A DNA stretch of 64,000 nt from Alphaproteobacteria bacterium (lineage in GTDB: Bacteria; Myxococcota_A; UBA796; GCA-2862545): contig JACKEP010000013.1 in the NCBI GenBank assembly GCA_020632915.1, positions 1 to 64,000 of the forward strand. The letters run 5' to 3'. Made by a program: the position numbers and the translations under genes. The notes under the pieces were generated by a model that saw nothing but the letters and a program-made list of their open reading frames with translations, did no database searches and had not been told where the DNA came from. This document shows, piece by piece, positions 47,235-57,574 of the stretch. The first letter of the stretch is position 1; every line of letters starts with the position of its first letter.

Positions 47235-49130
47235 ATGCGCCGCTGCCTGCCGTGGCTGGTCCTCGCCGCGTGCCAGCCCCCCACGCCCCCCGACGTCGAG
47301 GCCGTGTTCGACCCCGGCGGTGCGTTCTTCGACGCGCCGTTCCCCTCCGATGCGCGCCGCACGAGCGACGGCGGCATGGACTGGTCGGGCTTCCCCAACC
47401 CCGCAGGCAACGACCTGTTCGCCGGGTTCCTGGAGCGCGCCTCGGCGCGACCGGGCGCGGCGACGGACGCCCCGGTCTACGTGCGCTTCGACGTGCCGAT
47501 CGACCCGACGGTGCTCCCCACCGCCGAGGCATCCACCGATCCGTCCTCGTCGGTCCAGCTCCTCGACGTCACGCCGGGCTCCCCCACCTTCGGCGAGCGC
47601 ACGCCGGTGTGGTGGGAGGTGCGCGACACGCCCGGCGCCTACGTCCCCGAACACCTGCTCGCCGTGGCGCCGGTGCCCGGGTTCACCCTCCGCCCGCGCA
47701 CGACCTACGCGCTCGTGATCACCACGGCGCTGGCCGGGCCGTCGCCAGCCTTCACCGCGGCCTGGGACGGCGACGGCTCCGCCTGGGGCGACAGCCTCGC
47801 GCTGCTGCGCGAAGCCGCCCGCAAGGTCGACCTCGATCCGCGTCAGGTGGCCGTGGCCACCACGTTCACCACCTCCGACCCCACCGAGGAGCTCGACACG
47901 GTGGTGCGCTTCCTGCGGGAGCGCGTCGACCCGCCCACGATCCGGCCCACGCTGGAGGCGATCGACGACATCGGCAGCTACCACCTGTACCGCAGCGACT
48001 ACACCACGCCGCTGTTCATGTCGGGCGACAAGCCCTACGACGACGCGGGCGGCACGTTCGTCTACCGCGACGACGGGCTGCCCCAGATCCAGGGCTGGGA
48101 CGCGATGCGCCTGGCGGTCACCGTGCCCCGCACCGGCACGCCCCCACCCGGCGGCTGGCCGGTGGTGGTCTACCTGCACGGCACGGGCGGCAACTTCCGC
48201 AACTTCGCCGACAGCGCCAGCGACTTCGAGGTGGCGAACTGGCTCGGTGAGCTCGGCGTGGTCGGGCTCGGCATCGACCTGCCGCTGCACGGTCCCCGCG
48301 GCACGTCCGACACGATCATCGAGCTGCACTCGTTCAACGTGCTCCAGCCCGACTCCGCCCTGTACATGCACCGCCAGGCCGCGATCGACGCGCTGTACCT
48401 GCTCGAGGGGCTGACGCGGGCGATGCCCGACTTCGTCACCCCAGACGGCACCCACGTCCCGCTCGACCCCGACCGCATCGTGCTCATGGGGCACTCCCAG
48501 GGCGGGATCACGTCGGCGCTGGCGCTGCCGTGGGTGGGCGACCGGGTGCGCGGCGTGATGCTGTCGGGCACGGGCGGGCTGCTGGCGATCACCGCCGTCG
48601 AGCGCGACGCGGACTTCGACTTCCCCACCCTGATCCGCGGGCTGCTCCAGTTCGACGACGACGAGGCGCTCACCGAGCTGCACCCGGTCCTGGGTCTCGT
48701 GCAGAGCCTGGTCGAGGTCACCGACCCGATCAACTACGCGCCGTTCTGGTTCCACGAGGATCACGGCCTCGACGGGGCCCAGCCCACGCCCGTGCTGCTC
48801 ACCACCGGGCTGGAGGACGCCCAGACGCCCACGCGCACGTCCCAGGCGCTCGCCTCGTCGGCCCGCATGCCGTTCGCCGGGCGCGTGCGGCTGCCGTCCG
48901 ACAGCATGGGGCTGCGCGGGTTCGTGTCCACCGACCTGCCGGTGTCCGACGACGTCACCGCGTGGAACGGCGACCTGCTCACCGCCGGCTTCAGCCAGTG
49001 GGAGGGCGGCACGCACTTCGTGATCTTCGAGGACGCCGTGGCGCGCGACACCGCCGCAGGCTTCGTCACCAGCGCGCTGCGCGGATCGCCGGAGATCAGC
49101 CGCAAACCACCCGAGCCAGCCGATCCCTGA
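47235..49130 (+). CDS. Alpha/beta-hydrolase lipoprotein
   Basis: 631 residues. The signal peptide MRRCLPWLVLAAC ends in a lipobox. The hydrolase core has VVVYLHGTGGNFRNF (oxyanion region), the nucleophile elbow GHSQGG with S421, and GGTHFVIFED with a likely catalytic His. The N-terminal 250 residues look like a separate beta domain of the kind found in surface esterases of Myxococcota. An AGGAGG ribosome binding site lies 5 bases before the ATG. Substrate unknown: esterase, lipase or similar. Confidence 0.8.
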   Translation: MRRCLPWLVLAACQPPTPPDVEAVFDPGGAFFDAPFPSDARRTSDGGMDWSGFPNPAGNDLFAGFLERASARPGAATDAPVYVRFDVPIDPTVLPTAEASTDPSSSVQLLDVTPGSPTFGERTPVWWEVRDTPGAYVPEHLLAVAPVPGFTLRPRTTYALVITTALAGPSPAFTAAWDGDGSAWGDSLALLREAARKVDLDPRQVAVATTFTTSDPTEELDTVVRFLRERVDPPTIRPTLEAIDDIGSYHLYRSDYTTPLFMSGDKPYDDAGGTFVYRDDGLPQIQGWDAMRLAVTVPRTGTPPPGGWPVVVYLHGTGGNFRNFADSASDFEVANWLGELGVVGLGIDLPLHGPRGTSDTIIELHSFNVLQPDSALYMHRQAAIDALYLLEGLTRAMPDFVTPDGTHVPLDPDRIVLMGHSQGGITSALALPWVGDRVRGVMLSGTGGLLAITAVERDADFDFPTLIRGLLQFDDDEALTELHPVLGLVQSLVEVTDPINYAPFWFHEDHGLDGAQPTPVLLTTGLEDAQTPTRTSQALASSARMPFAGRVRLPSDSMGLRGFVSTDLPVSDDVTAWNGDLLTAGFSQWEGGTHFVIFEDAVARDTAAGFVTSALRGSPEISRKPPEPADP

Positions 49131-49148
49131 CGCGATGTCGAGGGGCGA

Positions 49149-50093
<945 letters not shown>

Positions 50094-50194
50094 CGGAGCC
50101 TCCACGGGAGCGCCTGTCCTACGACCGGTCGGCCGTCGCGGCAACCGATGTGACCCCTCGCGACGCCCCCCACGTCCCGCACGACAGGGCGCTG

Positions 50195-51082
50195 TCAGCC
50201 GCGCGGGTGGAAGGCGGCGTGCAGCTGCTGCAGGCGCTCGCGCGTGACGTGGGTGTAGATCTGGGTGGTGGTGATGTCGGCGTGCCCCAGCATCGCCTGC
50301 AGCGCCCGGAGGTCGGCGCCGTTGGCCAGCAGGTGGGTGGCGAACGAGTGGCGCAGCACGTGGGGGCTGACCTTGCCGGGCACACCCGCCTGACGCGCGT
50401 ACCGTCCGAGCCGCTGCCACACGTTCTGCCGGGTCATGCCGTGGCCGGTGTGGGTCAGGAACAGCTCCCGCGCCCGTCCCGCAGGGTCGAAGGACGGCCG
50501 CACCTCCTGCAGGTAGCGACGCACCCACGTGGCCGCGACCTCGCCCATCGGCACCATGCGCTCCTTGCGACCCTTGCCCAGCACCAGCAGCACGCCCGCA
50601 TCGGGGCGTACCTGGTGCAGCGGCACGGTCACCAGCTCGCTGACCCGGAGACCGGCGCTGTAGAGCAGCTGGATCATCGCGCGGTCGCGCAGGCCGAGGG
50701 GACCGTCCGGGTCGGGCGCGTCGAGGACCGCCTCGACCTGGGCCGCGGTGAGCACCGTGGGCAGCGGCGTGGAGAACCGCGGCGCCTGCACACGGGCCGT
50801 CGCGTCCGCCGCCACCAACCCCTCGCCCACCAGGAAGCGGAACAGCTGGCGCACCGCACTGCGTGCGCGGGCGAGGCTCCGCAGGCCGATGCCCGTGTCG
50901 TGCAGGTGGGCCAGCCACGCCGCGAGGTGGTCGTGGGACACGTCGGCGGGCTCGGTGATCCCCTGCTGCTCCAGCCAGCCGGCGAAGCGGGCGACGTCGT
51001 GGCGGTAGGCCTCGACTGTGTGGTCGGAGCGGCCCTTCTCGACCTTGAGCCAGTACAGGAAGCCCTCGACCGCCGCCTCCAT
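50195..51082 (-). CDS. xerD: Site-specific tyrosine recombinase XerD
   Basis: 295 residues, the standard length. The N-terminal SAM-like DNA-binding domain is followed by the catalytic domain with AGLRVSEL (Arg), HVLRHSFATHLL (His-x-x-Arg), LGHADITTTQIYTHV (His and nucleophile Tyr). XerD acts with XerC at dif to resolve chromosome dimers. It lies between mutS and nadA, 7 bp after mutS. XerC cannot be excluded by eye; the context is housekeeping and not a mobile element. Confidence 0.88.
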   Translation of the reverse strand: MEAAVEGFLYWLKVEKGRSDHTVEAYRHDVARFAGWLEQQGITEPADVSHDHLAAWLAHLHDTGIGLRSLARARSAVRQLFRFLVGEGLVAADATARVQAPRFSTPLPTVLTAAQVEAVLDAPDPDGPLGLRDRAMIQLLYSAGLRVSELVTVPLHQVRPDAGVLLVLGKGRKERMVPMGEVAATWVRRYLQEVRPSFDPAGRARELFLTHTGHGMTRQNVWQRLGRYARQAGVPGKVSPHVLRHSFATHLLANGADLRALQAMLGHADITTTQIYTHVTRERLQQLHAAFHPRG

Positions 51083-51089
51083 CGGCGCC

Positions 51090-53684
51090 CTACCTCAGGT
51101 CGCGCAGGCGGTAGATCGCCGCGAGCGCGTCCCGGGGCGACATCGCGTCGGGATCGAGGGCGTCGAGGGCCTCGCGCAGCGGGTCGACGGGGGCGACCTC
51201 CGCCTCCTCGACGGCGACGGGCGTGGGCACGCCACCGAACAGCGACAGCTGCTGGGCCGCGTTGCGCGGGGCGTGCTTCTCGAAGTGCTGCAGCAGCTGC
51301 TGGGCGCGCCGGATGACCGGTCGGGGCAGGCCCGCCAACCGCGCGCACTGGATGCCGTAGGACCGGCTGGCCCCGCCATCCTGGAGGCGGCGCAGGAACA
51401 GGATGCGCTCACCCCACTCGCTGACGGCCACGCTCTGGTTGACCACCACGGGGCGCTCGTCCGCCAGCTCGCACAGCTCGTGGTAGTGCGTCGCGAACAG
51501 CGCGCGGCAGCCGATGCGATCGACGAGGTCCTCGGCCACCGACCAGGCGATGGCGAGGCCGTCGTAGGTGGACGTCCCGCGGCCGATCTCGTCGAGGATC
51601 ACGAGGCTGCGCGCCGACGCGTGGTGCAGGATCGCGGCCGTCTCGCTCATCTCGACCATGAACGTCGACTGACCTCGCGCGAGATCGTCCGCGGCGCCCA
51701 CCCGGGTGAAGATGCGGTCGACGACCCCGACGGTGGCAGCGTCCGCGGGCACGTACGACCCGATCTGCGCCAGCAGGACGATGAGCGCCGTCTGCCGCAT
51801 GATCGTGGACTTGCCCGACATGTTCGGCCCGGTGAGCACCACGAGCTGACGCCCGCCCACCTCGAGGTGGACGTCGTTGGGGACGAACTGCTCGTCGTCG
51901 AGGAAGGCCTCGACGACGGGGTGACGGCCGCCGCGGACGTCGAGCACGAGCGCGTCGGAGACCGTCGGGCGGCACCAGCGGAGGCTCTCGGCCAGCTCGG
52001 CCAGCGTGGCGAACACGTCGAGGGCCGCGAGCGCCCGTCCGACGGCTGCGAGCCGCGCCCCGGCCTGCTCGACCCGCCCGCGGACCGCGACGAACAGCTC
52101 GTACTCGAGCGCCTTGCGCCGCTCGTCGGCCCCGAGGACCTTCTCCTCGAGCTCCTTGAGCTCGGGCGTGATGTAGCGCTCGGCGGTCGTGAGCGTCTGC
52201 TTGCGCAGGTAGTGGTCCGGCACCCGGTGCAGGTGGGCGCGGGTGATCTCGATGTAGTAGCCGAACACCTTGTTGTGGCGGATCTTGAGCGACGGGATGC
52301 CGCTGGCCTCGCGTTCGCGCTCCTCCACCTTGGCGATGATGCCGCGCCCCTCCAGCGCGAACTCCGTGAGCTCGTCGAGCTCGGCATGGGCTCCCGGTCG
52401 CACGAGGCCCCCGTCGGTCAGGGCCAGGGGCGGGTCGTCGACCAGCCAGGTCGCCAGGTCGTCGTGGACGTCGGTGCACAGGTCCCGCGGCAGCAGCGCC
52501 ACCAGCGCCGGGACGGTGGCCACGCAGGCACGCGCATCGGGCACGGCACCGAGCGAACGGCGCAGCCCGACGAGATCGCGCGCGTGCGCGGTGCCCTGGG
52601 TGACCCGCGCGACGATGCGCTCGATGTCGGCCACCTCACGCAGCGCCGCCCGCAGCCCCGCGCGCAGGGACGGCGCCTCCAGCAGCGCCGTGACCGCGTC
52701 GAGCCGGTAGCCGATGGCCACCGGGTCGAGCAGCGGGAACGCCAGCCACTCCCGCAGCAGGCGCGATCCCATCGCCGAGCCGGTGCGGTCGAGCAGGCCG
52801 AGGAGCGAGCCCTTGCGCGCGCCCCCGATCAGGGTGCGCGTCAGCTCCAGGTTGCGGCGCGTGGTGTCGTCGAGCGCCATGAAGCCGCCCGGTCGCCAGG
52901 TGCGCACCCTGTGGACGTTGCCCAGCTCCTGGCCGAGGCGCTGCGTCGCGTAGCGGACGACCGCGCCCGCGGCCCGCAGGCCGGGCTCGCCGCGCTGCAC
53001 GCCGAAGCCCGCCAGATCGGCCACGCCCAGCAGTCGATGCAGCGCGCGCTCCGCCTCGGCGGCGTCCCACGCCCCCGCGTCGACGGCGCTCACCAGGGCG
53101 TCGTGGCGGCGCAAGGCGGCGCCGAGCGCGGCGGCGTCCGCCTCGTCGAGCCCAGGCCCGAGGAGCGCCTCCTTCGGCTCGAGGCGGTGCAGCTCGCCGA
53201 CCACCGCGTTCGCGTCGTCCAGCGAGGTCAGGCGCAGGTCGCCCGTGGACACGTCGAGCGCCGCGAGCCCCCAGCCCTTCGCCCGCGAGCGCGGCGGGGC
53301 CACGGCGACGAGCCAGTTGGGCTCGCGCGCCTGGAGCGAGCTCGGGTCGAGCACGACGCCCGGCGTGACCACCCGCACGACCTCGCGCCGCACCAGCCCC
53401 TTCGCGGTGGCCGGGTCCTCGACCTGCTCGGCGATGGCGACGCGGTAGCCGGCGTCGACCAGCCGCTGGATGTAGGAGGCCGCGGCGTGGTGGGGCACGC
53501 CCGCCATCGGCACCGCGTCCGGGTCGCCCTTGTTGCGCGCCGTGAGCGTGAGCTCCAGCACGGCCGCGGCCACCTCGGCGTCCTCGAAGAACGTCTCGTA
53601 GAAGTCGCCCATCCGGAAGAACAGGATGGCGTCCGGGTTGAGCGCCTTGAGTGACTGGAACTGCTCGAACATCGGCGTGGTCAT
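51090..53684 (-). CDS. mutS: DNA mismatch repair protein MutS
   Basis: 864 residues. The mismatch-binding Phe-x-Glu motif is in LFFRMGDFYETFFED. The ATPase has GPNMSGKST (near residue 620), DEIGRGTSTYDGLAIAWSV and ATHYHEL. It belongs to the MutS1 type. The ATG at 53684 overlaps the rsmB stop by 4 bp. MutL is encoded at the right end of the same leftward block. The C-terminal MutS tetramerisation segment (REALDALDPDAMSPRDALAAIYRLRDL) is present. Confidence 0.95.
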   Translation of the reverse strand: MTTPMFEQFQSLKALNPDAILFFRMGDFYETFFEDAEVAAAVLELTLTARNKGDPDAVPMAGVPHHAAASYIQRLVDAGYRVAIAEQVEDPATAKGLVRREVVRVVTPGVVLDPSSLQAREPNWLVAVAPPRSRAKGWGLAALDVSTGDLRLTSLDDANAVVGELHRLEPKEALLGPGLDEADAAALGAALRRHDALVSAVDAGAWDAAEAERALHRLLGVADLAGFGVQRGEPGLRAAGAVVRYATQRLGQELGNVHRVRTWRPGGFMALDDTTRRNLELTRTLIGGARKGSLLGLLDRTGSAMGSRLLREWLAFPLLDPVAIGYRLDAVTALLEAPSLRAGLRAALREVADIERIVARVTQGTAHARDLVGLRRSLGAVPDARACVATVPALVALLPRDLCTDVHDDLATWLVDDPPLALTDGGLVRPGAHAELDELTEFALEGRGIIAKVEEREREASGIPSLKIRHNKVFGYYIEITRAHLHRVPDHYLRKQTLTTAERYITPELKELEEKVLGADERRKALEYELFVAVRGRVEQAGARLAAVGRALAALDVFATLAELAESLRWCRPTVSDALVLDVRGGRHPVVEAFLDDEQFVPNDVHLEVGGRQLVVLTGPNMSGKSTIMRQTALIVLLAQIGSYVPADAATVGVVDRIFTRVGAADDLARGQSTFMVEMSETAAILHHASARSLVILDEIGRGTSTYDGLAIAWSVAEDLVDRIGCRALFATHYHELCELADERPVVVNQSVAVSEWGERILFLRRLQDGGASRSYGIQCARLAGLPRPVIRRAQQLLQHFEKHAPRNAAQQLSLFGGVPTPVAVEEAEVAPVDPLREALDALDPDAMSPRDALAAIYRLRDLR

Positions 53685-55006
53685 GCGCGCACCAGCCGGG
53701 CCCCCCAGAAGGCGTCCTCCCCGCCCGTGGGCGGCGCCGTGGCGCGCACCGCAGCGACCGTGAACGCAGGATTGTCGGCCACGAACGCCTGGACGACCTG
53801 CTCGCCCTCCTCGGGCTCGGGGCTGCACACCATGTAGACGAGCGCGCCTCCAGGGCGCACGTGGGTGGCGGCCGCGCGCAGGATCGCCGCCTGACGGGCC
53901 GCGGCCTGGGCAGGATCGAACGGACCGCGACGCCACCGGATCTCCGGGTGGCGGCGCACCGTGCCCAGCCCGGTGCACGGCGCGTCGACCAGGACGGCGT
54001 CGAAGGCGCCGAGCGCGGCGCACGGACCGCGCGTCCAGTCGTGGACCACGACCGGCGCCTGCAGGCGCAGGCGCTCCAGCGAGCCGTGCAGCGCGTCGAG
54101 GCGCTCGGGCGCGACGTCGGCCGCGGTGACCTGCCAGCCTGCCGCGGCGTGGCGCAGCGTCTTGCCGCCGGGCGCGGCGCACGCGTCCAGCAGCGTGCCG
54201 GCAGCCGGCCCGACCAGGTCGCTGACCCAGGCGGACGCGGCGTCCTGGACCCACCACGCACCGTCGTCGAAGCCGGGCAACGCCTCGACCCGCCCCACGC
54301 CGGGGCCCAGATCGAGGACGCCGGGCACGGCCTCCCCCGCGATCGACGCGGGCGACGGGATGAGGCCGGTCTCGGCGAAGCGCGCCTGGACGGCGTCGAC
54401 GTCGTCGCGGGCCACCACGAACAGCGGTGGCGGTGCGCCGTTGGCGCGGCACCAGGCTTCGGTGGCGTCGGCGCCGTAGCGCGCGTCCCACCGGGCCACG
54501 AGCCAGGCCGGGTGGTTCAGGGCTTCGGCGCGCGACAGCGTGTCCGGCGGACCGACGCGGCGCAGGATCGCGTTGACCAGTCCCGACGCCCGCCCCGCCC
54601 CGGCGGCACGCGCGGCTTCGACGGCCTGGTCGACCGCTGCGTAGGTGGACGTGCGCGCGAGGAGGATCTCGAAGGCGCCCACCCGCAGCGCGGCCCGCAC
54701 CTCGCCGTCGAGCGCATCGAGGGGCTGGCGCAGCAGCGGTCGCAGCGCGGCGTCGAGCTCGCTGCGGTGGCGGAGCACGCCGAACACGAGGTGCCACGCG
54801 AGCCCACGGTCGGGCTCGGGCGTGGACGAGGTCAGGAAGGCGACCAGCGCCTCCTCAGCGTGCGCGCCGGCATCCACGCTGGCGAGCGTGCGGACGGCGG
54901 CGACCCGCCCGGGGTTGGCGCGACCGGGGTTCGCGCGCGCGGGGGTACGGGGTCCACCACGCTGGGGCGGACGGCCACGCCCACCCGGACGACCAGGCGA
55001 CGTCAT
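53681..55006 (-). CDS. rsmB: 16S rRNA m5C967 methyltransferase RsmB
   Basis: 441 residues. The N-terminal NusB-like domain (VFGVLRHRSELDAAL ... VGAFEILLARTSTYAAVDQAV) precedes the SAM-dependent methyltransferase domain with DACAAPGGKTLRHA, VDAPCTGLGTVRRHPEIRWRR and VYMVCSPEPEEGE. Two conserved cysteines (PC and VCS) are in place. RsmB methylates C967 of 16S rRNA. A basic, Pro/Gly-rich stretch at the N-terminus is longer than usual. It overlaps mutS by 4 bp and is 12 bp from the LapA-like gene. Confidence 0.92.
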   Translation of the reverse strand: MTSPGRPGGRGRPPQRGGPRTPARANPGRANPGRVAAVRTLASVDAGAHAEEALVAFLTSSTPEPDRGLAWHLVFGVLRHRSELDAALRPLLRQPLDALDGEVRAALRVGAFEILLARTSTYAAVDQAVEAARAAGAGRASGLVNAILRRVGPPDTLSRAEALNHPAWLVARWDARYGADATEAWCRANGAPPPLFVVARDDVDAVQARFAETGLIPSPASIAGEAVPGVLDLGPGVGRVEALPGFDDGAWWVQDAASAWVSDLVGPAAGTLLDACAAPGGKTLRHAAAGWQVTAADVAPERLDALHGSLERLRLQAPVVVHDWTRGPCAALGAFDAVLVDAPCTGLGTVRRHPEIRWRRGPFDPAQAAARQAAILRAAATHVRPGGALVYMVCSPEPEEGEQVVQAFVADNPAFTVAAVRATAPPTGGEDAFWGARLVRA

Positions 55007-55018
55007 CGCGTCCTCACG

Positions 55019-55288
55019 TCACAGGTCGCCGTAGGGCGACGCCGGCTTGGTGGATCGACCCCGCATCACGGCGACGAGGACCGCGCCGACGACGAGCCCC
55101 GCGCCGAAGGCGATGGCGGCGACGCCCACGGCGGGCATCGGCTCGGTCATCTGCCAGGCGCCGACCGACGCCCCGAGGTCGAACCGCAGGCGCACGATCT
55201 GGTCGGTGTTCTGCGCCCAGGCGAGCCATCCCGCGCCACCGACGAGCAGGACGACGAGTGCTGCCACCACCCACATCACCGTCTTCAT
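55019..55288 (-). CDS. LapA-domain (DUF1049) small membrane protein
   Basis: 89 residues with two transmembrane segments (VMWVVAALVVLLVGGAGWLAW and VGVAAIAFGAGLVVGAVLVAV) and a short periplasmic link. This layout matches the LapA/DUF1049 family (E. coli YciS), involved in lipopolysaccharide assembly, whose gene often lies after rpsA. The ATG at 55288 has AGGAGG 5 bases upstream. It sits between rpsA and rsmB. Confidence 0.75.
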   Translation of the reverse strand: MKTVMWVVAALVVLLVGGAGWLAWAQNTDQIVRLRFDLGASVGAWQMTEPMPAVGVAAIAFGAGLVVGAVLVAVMRGRSTKPASPYGDL

Positions 55289-55319
55289 GGCGCCTCCTCG
55301 CGTGGCCCCCCAGACGCAG

Positions 55320-55395
55320 CAGGGCGCCGGGAGGCAGATGCCCCGCGGCGCCCTGACGGTCGCCGGCCGACCCGTCTTACTGGGTTCGGCCGGCG
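55320..55395 (-). terminator. Two tandem hairpins downstream of rpsA
   Basis: The first stem in the minus-strand reading (55395-55361) has arms CGCCGGCCGAACCC and GGGTCGGCCGGCG with one bulged A. The second (55355-55320) has perfect 10-bp arms CAGGGCGCCG and CGGCGCCCTG. Neither is followed by a T-run. They may attenuate or protect the rpsA message before the LapA-like gene. Confidence 0.5.
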
Positions 55396-55410
55396 TTCAC
55401 AACACGGCGA

Positions 55411-57240
55411 TCAGGCCTCGTCGGACCCGTCGGCCTCGTCGGCGGCCGGGGCCTCCTCGGCGACCGGGGCGGCGGCGGGGGCCTCCTCGGCGGCGGGCGC
55501 CTCGGCGGCGGGCTCGTCGTTGACGGCCTGGCGCAGCTTCTTGCCCAGGTCGCCCATGACGTCGCCCAGGCTGCCGGTGGCCGTGCCGGACGGCTTCTTC
55601 ATCGCCACCGGGCCCTCGGCCTCGCCACCCCGCTCGACCGCGCCCTTCTCGGACAGGGAGATGCGGCGGTCGTGGCTGTTGATGTGGGTGATCTCGGCGC
55701 TGATCTTCTCGCCGGGCTTGTAGTGGCTGGCCCAGTCGTCGCCCTCGTGGACGAGCTCGGACATGTGGATCAGGCCCTCGACGCCGTCCTCGAGCTCCAC
55801 GAACACGCCGAAGTCGGTGACGTGGACGATGGGGCCCTCGATGATCTGGGTGAGGTAGTAGCGGCTGTTGACCGTGTACCAGGGGTCCTCGGACAGCTGC
55901 TTGATGCCGAGGCTGAAGCGCTCGGCCTCCTTGTCGATGGCGAGCACGCGCGCCTCGACCTCGTCACCCTTCTTGAACCGCTCGGACGGGTGGCCGATGC
56001 GCTGGCCCCACGACAGGTCGGAGATGTGCACCAGGCCGTCGATGCCCTCGTCGATGCCGACGAAGATGCCGAAGTCGGTGATGTTGCGGACCTTGCCGGT
56101 GACGACCGAGCCCACCGGGTACTGCATCTCGACGACGTCCCAGGGGTTGGCCTCGAGCTGCTTCATGCCCAGCGAGATGCGGCGGTTGTCGACGTCCATG
56201 CCGAGGACCTTGGCCTCGATGACGTCGCCGACCTCCACGAGCTTGCTCGGGTGCTTGACGCGCTTGTTCCACGTCATCTCGGAGATGTGGACCAGGCCCT
56301 CGATGCCGTCCTCGAGCTCGACGAACGAGCCGTAGTCGGTGATCGAGACCACCTTGCCGCGGACGATGGCGCCGATCGGGTACTTGTACTCGGCCTCGTC
56401 CCAGGGATCGGGGCGGATCTGCTTGTAGCCGAGGGAGACGCGCTGGGTGTCGGGGTCGAACTTGAGGACCTTGACCTCGACCGACGCGCCGACCTCGAAC
56501 ATCTCGGACGGGTGCTGCAGGCGACCGTAGGACATGTCGGTGATGTGCAGCAGGCCGTCGATGCCGCCCAGGTCCACGAAGGCGCCGTAGTCGGTGATGT
56601 TCTTGATGACGCCGGTGAGGATGACGCCCTCCTGCAGGCGCTCGAGCGTCTCCTCGCGCTTCTCGGCGCGCTCCTGCTCCAACAGGACGCGGCGGGACAG
56701 GACGATGTTCCCCCGCTTCTTGTTGAACTTGATGATCTTGAACTCCATCTCCTCGCCAATGTACTTGTCGAGGTTCTTGACGGGACGGAGGTCGACCTGG
56801 GAGCCGGGCAGGAACGCCTTGACGCCGATGTTGACGGACAGGCCGCCCTTGACGCGCGCGACCACCTGACCCTTGACGACCTCGTCGGCCTCGACGGCCT
56901 TGGAGATCTCGTCCCAGGCCTTCATCAGGTCGGCCTTCTCCTTGGACAGGATCAGGGCGGGGGCGTCGTCCTTCATGGACGGCAGGAAGACGTCGACGGT
57001 GTCGCCCACGCCGACCATGAGCTCACCCTCGGCGTCGGTGAACTCGTCGCGGGGCACGTAGCCCTCGGCCTTGTAGTTGATGTCGACGACGATCCAGTCG
57101 TCGAGGATCTCGATGACGGTGCCCTTGACCACCGTCTGCTCGCGCACGCCCTTGCCGCCCATCAGGTCGTCGTAGAAGGTCTGGAACTGGTCCTCGGTGA
57201 GGGCGTCGAGCGGCTGGTCGAGGATGTCGGGGTTGCTCAT
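55411..57240 (-). CDS. rpsA: 30S ribosomal protein S1
   Basis: 609 residues with six S1 RNA-binding repeats, visible as recurring ITDYGAFVDL-type and DGLLHITDMS-type strands. The C-terminus is an Ala/Pro/Glu-rich tail of about 45 residues, longer than in E. coli. S1 helps the ribosome to bind mRNA. The ATG at 57240 has AGGA 7 bases upstream. It follows cmk, as in many Proteobacteria, with a 334-bp leader between them that contains two hairpins and a mini-ORF. Confidence 0.96.
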   Translation of the reverse strand: MSNPDILDQPLDALTEDQFQTFYDDLMGGKGVREQTVVKGTVIEILDDWIVVDINYKAEGYVPRDEFTDAEGELMVGVGDTVDVFLPSMKDDAPALILSKEKADLMKAWDEISKAVEADEVVKGQVVARVKGGLSVNIGVKAFLPGSQVDLRPVKNLDKYIGEEMEFKIIKFNKKRGNIVLSRRVLLEQERAEKREETLERLQEGVILTGVIKNITDYGAFVDLGGIDGLLHITDMSYGRLQHPSEMFEVGASVEVKVLKFDPDTQRVSLGYKQIRPDPWDEAEYKYPIGAIVRGKVVSITDYGSFVELEDGIEGLVHISEMTWNKRVKHPSKLVEVGDVIEAKVLGMDVDNRRISLGMKQLEANPWDVVEMQYPVGSVVTGKVRNITDFGIFVGIDEGIDGLVHISDLSWGQRIGHPSERFKKGDEVEARVLAIDKEAERFSLGIKQLSEDPWYTVNSRYYLTQIIEGPIVHVTDFGVFVELEDGVEGLIHMSELVHEGDDWASHYKPGEKISAEITHINSHDRRISLSEKGAVERGGEAEGPVAMKKPSGTATGSLGDVMGDLGKKLRQAVNDEPAAEAPAAEEAPAAAPVAEEAPAADEADGSDEA

Positions 57241-57574
57241 CAAGATCCTGGTCCGGCCCGAGGGGCCGTGGTTGGTACGAGGAAGCGAGGTGAAGGGTGG
57301 GACACGAGGTGGACGCGCTTCCAGCGTCCCCGGGCCTGCCGGTCTCGTGCCTGGTGAGCGGACGGCGGATGATTCCACGCGTCGCCCGGTGACAATGCGC
57401 ATCCCGATGCCGCCGCTTCTCGCTGGCGACCCGGGGAGACGGCGCCGATGCCCGCGCGTGCGCGCGGATCCGACCCCGAAGCCGGCGCGTCCTAACGGGC
57501 CGAAGGCCCCGTGGCAACCGTCATCGTGCCGCTCCTTCCGTGACGAATCCGCGCAGGCGTCGCGCGGCGACCCG
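57241..57574 (-). promoter_or_regulatory. Leader and promoter region of rpsA
   Basis: No convincing -35/-10 pair could be placed in this 334-bp gap. It holds a hairpin CGGCCC-GAG-GGGCCG (57254-57268) just before the rpsA ribosome binding site, a possible autoregulatory element since S1 often controls its own translation. It also holds a second hairpin (57495-57512) overlapping a 10-codon reading frame. Confidence 0.45.
57492..57524 (-). CDS. 10-codon mini-ORF (MTVATGPSAR), possible leader peptide
   Basis: ATG at 57524 with a strong AAGGAG exactly 7 bases upstream, ending at TAG 57494-57492. It overlaps a stable hairpin (57495-57512). It lies after cmk and 251 bases before rpsA. No ribosome-stalling residue pattern is obvious. 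It may be a true leader peptide or chance. Confidence 0.25.
   Translation of the reverse strand: MTVATGPSAR

Noticed and set aside
42975..49016. 2013-residue open frame on the minus strand
   Set aside because: It runs antisense to efp, epmA and the hydrolase gene and across frames of epmB and the PurF paralogue; composition is low-complexity Arg/Ala.
50195..51082. Tyrosine recombinase as a second mobile-element integrase
   Set aside because: Length and neighbours (mutS, nadA) fit chromosomal XerD, and no tRNA or foreign-looking block adjoins it.
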